A stretch of 64,000 bases of DNA, from contig CAWBQT010000008.1 of assembly GCA_963790875.1 (NCBI GenBank), positions 1,037,453-1,101,452 of the forward strand, given 5' to 3'. This document shows positions 63,341 through 64,000 of the stretch, piece by piece. Position 1 is the stretch's first letter. Every line of letters starts with the position of its first letter. A model generated the notes under the pieces. The model saw only the letters and a list, made by a program, of their open reading frames with translations. It ran no database searches and was not told the DNA's origin. This DNA comes from AP-15 sp963790875 (GTDB lineage: Bacteria > Pseudomonadota > Alphaproteobacteria > ATCC43930 > CGMCC-115725). The position numbers and the translations under genes were made by a program.

Positions 63341-63759
63341 CTACCATGCACCGGTGTTGGCCATGCTCGTCCAGGGTTCGGCAGGCGGCAGAGCTGCGCC
63401 GGCCTGCAGCAGCTCGATCGAGATGCCGTCCGGCGTGCGGACGAAGGCCATGCGTCCGTCGCGCGGCGGGCGGTTGATCGTCACGCCGCGGGCGATAAAG
63501 GCGCTGCAGGTGTCGTAGATGTTGTCCACGGCATAGGCGAGATGTCCGAATTGCGGCCGCCGGTATAGGGCTCGGGATCCCAATTGTAGGTGAGTTCCAC
63601 GGCAGCCGCCTCGTCGCCGGGGGCGGCGAGGAACACGTTGGTGTAGCGGCCTTTCTCGTCCGGGCGGCGGCGGATCTCGCGCAGGCCGAGCACCTCGAAG
63701 AAGGCGATGCTGTCCTCCAGCGAGCTGACGCGGATCATGGTGTGCAAATATTTGGTCAT
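63341..63759 (-). pseudogene. VOC/glyoxalase family protein, frameshifted
   Basis: Starts MTKYLHTMIRVSSLEDSIAF at 63759 (AGAGGACACCCG before the ATG) and continues FFEVLGLREIRRRPDE to VELTYNWDPEPYTGGRN. Adding one T in the AATT at 63549-63552 restores FGHLAYAVDNIYDTCSAFIA and on to the stop at 63341. The full protein of about 139 residues resembles lactoylglutathione lyase, with its metal His/Glu spread over both halves (LHTMIR, VELTYN, FGHLAY, SIELLQ). Real mutation or sequencing error cannot be told apart here. Confidence 0.75.
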
Positions 63760-64000
63760 CGGGTGTCCTCTTGTCGGCGTGTTCGTCGCGGCGCGGGATA
63801 GGATGGTCAGAATCTTCGCCAGATTATCCAAATCGGCTGATACGACAATGCGAAAAGTCCGCTCTTGTAGATAGGGAGATTGGCGGAATTACCGCCTTGG
63901 GGCAGCAGCCGCCGGTCACCGCGCCTGCCCCGTTAGCCGCGATCTTGCCAGTAATAAACGTCCTCTATCAAGAGAAAGTCGATCACGTTCCGTTTCGCTC
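63760..64000. other. No gene recognised
   Basis: 241 bp to the window end. AT-richer at the very end; may belong to a gene starting outside the window. Confidence 0.4.

Overview
The window is GC-rich DNA with densely packed genes that mostly start on ATG, GTG or TTG behind GGAG-type ribosome sites. The gene content is dominated by small-molecule catabolism: short-chain dehydrogenases (SDRs), aldo/keto reductases, aldehyde dehydrogenase pieces, xanthine-dehydrogenase-type molybdoenzymes, amidohydrolases, an acyl-CoA ligase and an HpaI aldolase. HWE-kinase signalling, the DUF5681/terminase pair and the protein styles point to a free-living soil or water alphaproteobacterium (Rhizobiales or Rhodospirillales-like). 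That placement is inferred from gene style, not from a marker gene.

Layout. 0-9 kb: a flavin monooxygenase cut by the window edge, a peroxiredoxin, a TrpF-like protein, a [2Fe-2S] plus molybdopterin subunit pair, an SDR, a 2-oxoglutarate oxygenase and a medium-chain dehydrogenase. 8.8-17.8 kb: several broken genes (MmcQ/YjbR, cupin, an amidohydrolase with an internal amber codon), a possible 3' half of tRNA-Gly, an asparaginase-like protein, a mercuric-reductase-like flavoprotein and an SDR. 17.9-27.8 kb: an orphan molybdopterin subunit, a PQQ-type sugar dehydrogenase, an aldo/keto reductase, a periplasmic sulfite-oxidase-like protein, a wrecked trmO, then mop diverging from modABC (molybdate uptake, which would feed the molybdoenzymes in the window). 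27.9-32.3 kb: scrambled aldehyde dehydrogenase fragments, then an SDR and an aldo/keto reductase. 33-37 kb: a CheB-CheR-PAS-HWE hybrid kinase with its response regulator. 37-43 kb: a minus-strand operon running GntR regulator, phytanoyl-CoA-type dioxygenase, NAD/SAF dehydrogenase, a gutted aldo/keto reductase and two metal-dependent hydrolases. 43-48.7 kb: Eis-like acetyltransferase, GST, BNR-repeat protein, amidase.

48.8-57 kb is the accessory hot spot. A DUF5681/large terminase pair stands without other phage genes. The end of the terminase gene is tandemly amplified with a 484-bp period. A three-gene minus-strand membrane cassette of unknown function follows. Next come a second terminase relic and, directly against it, a small CRISPR-like array (three identical 37-nt repeats plus a degenerate fourth) without cas genes. 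Transposase and acetyltransferase debris follows. 58-64 kb returns to catabolism: serine hydrolase, AMP ligase, nitroreductase, HpaI aldolase and a frameshifted VOC protein.

Two themes stand out. First, many genes are broken. Some carry single-base indels next to short homopolymers, which could be sequencing error or true decay. Others are gutted, keeping the start and the end with the middle deleted, which sequencing error cannot explain. Second, the three-gene membrane cassette beside terminase debris and a CRISPR-like mini-array is the best candidate for an undescribed mobile or defence-related system.
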